NCBI GenBank assembly: GCA_002432555.1
Contig: DJFO01000195.1
Location: 2,282 to 8,263 of the forward strand
Direction of reading: 5' to 3'
DNA length: 5,982 bases
Origin: Marinagarivorans sp. UBA5870
GTDB lineage: Bacteria > Pseudomonadota > Gammaproteobacteria > Pseudomonadales > Cellvibrionaceae
In this document: positions 5,527 to 5,982 of the stretch, piece after piece
Position numbering within the stretch: position 1 is the first letter of the stretch
Layout of the letters: the number at the start of each line of letters is the position of its first letter
The notes under the pieces: generated by a model
Databases searched by the model: none
Told to the model about the DNA's origin: nothing
What the model saw: only the letters and a program-made list of their open reading frames with translations
Translations under genes and position numbers: made by a program

Positions 5527-5982
5527 TTACAGGGTTTTGAATACGCCCCGCGCCGCCGCCACCGTAAATTCAATATCCTCCTCCGTGTGCGCGGCGGACA
5601 TGAATGCCGCCTCATAGGAGGCCGGTGCGAGATTGACGCCTGCCTGCAGCATGCCGTGGAAGAAGCGATTGAAACGGGGAATATCACAGGCCATCACTTG
5701 CTCAAAATTGCTTACCTTGCTGACATCCGTGAAAAACCCGCCCCACATTGTCCCCACGTGGTTGGTGGTAAAAGGAATGCCGGCTTCAATCGCGGCCTGC
5801 CGCAATCCTTCCACCAGGCGTGTCGTGCGATCGAAGAGGGGCGGGTAGAAATTCACCGCCTGAATTTTTTGAACAGTGGCGAGCCCGGCCGCCATGGCCA
5901 CGGGGTTGCCGGATAAAGTCCCCGCCTGGTAAACAGGTCCCAGGGGCGCTATGTGGCTCATAATATCCCGGCGTCCGCCGAA
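5527..5982 (-). CDS. hemL: Glutamate-1-semialdehyde 2,1-aminomutase, C-terminal third (5' end beyond the window)
   Basis: A PLP-dependent cytosolic enzyme that turns glutamate-1-semialdehyde into 5-aminolevulinate, the C5-pathway entry to haem and other tetrapyrroles. The last 151 residues of an expected 425 or so are visible. They begin with FGGRRDIM, which in the family follows shortly after the PLP-binding lysine, so that lysine lies just outside the right edge. The hallmark [19 protein letters not shown] follows directly and includes the Thr that contacts the PLP phosphate from the other subunit. MWGGFF and the C-terminal [26 protein letters not shown] are also typical. The frame stays open to the window edge, so the ATG at 5961-5959 is an internal Met and not the start. 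It converges on pldA and has no visible functional link to it. Confidence 0.97.
   Translation of the reverse strand, partial: FGGRRDIMSHIAPLGPVYQAGTLSGNPVAMAAGLATVQKIQAVNFYPPLFDRTTRLVEGLRQAAIEAGIPFTTNHVGTMWGGFFTDVSKVSNFEQVMACDIPRFNRFFHGMLQAGVNLAPASYEAAFMSAAHTEEDIEFTVAAARGVFKTL

Overview
The window looks like ordinary chromosome from a gammaproteobacterium of moderate GC content. A marine or cellulolytic Cellvibrionales-type lineage is possible, but that is a guess from the flavour of the proteins. I see no tRNA, rRNA, CRISPR array, transposase or attachment site. Four genes lie whole in the window and two are cut by its edges.

Layout: (1) 1-818, minus strand, a PfkB-family sugar/nucleoside kinase (adenosine-kinase-like). 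It starts at a TTG with a good Shine-Dalgarno and its C-terminus lies beyond the left edge. (2) 819-1010, a divergent control region with a perfect 20-bp palindrome (879-898), a smaller inverted repeat (841-852) and a weak candidate promoter. (3) 1011-3371 and 3358-3717, plus strand, a DUF1631 protein overlapping by 14 nt a small PilZ-domain protein, so the two are probably translationally coupled. (4) 3718-3832, a gap with a weak candidate promoter. (5) 3833-4543 and 4527-5459, plus strand, a glutathione S-transferase-like protein overlapping by 17 nt an outer membrane phospholipase A (PldA/OMPLA). (6) 5460-5526, a short convergent gap. (7) 5527-5982, minus strand, the C-terminal third of glutamate-1-semialdehyde aminomutase (HemL).

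The two plus-strand pairs are the interesting part. The DUF1631-PilZ pair looks like a compact module that may respond to cyclic di-GMP or derive from one that did. The PilZ domain keeps the RxxxR arginines but has His where the second motif (D/N)xSxxG has Ser. The PldA homologue keeps the catalytic His and Ser and both calcium-binding serines, but the triad Asn (Asn156 in E. coli) is His, giving a possible Ser-His-His arrangement. The GST-PldA overlap suggests co-expression of a cytosolic thiol enzyme with an envelope lipase. The flanking kinase and hemL are housekeeping genes on the opposite strand and probably unrelated to these pairs.
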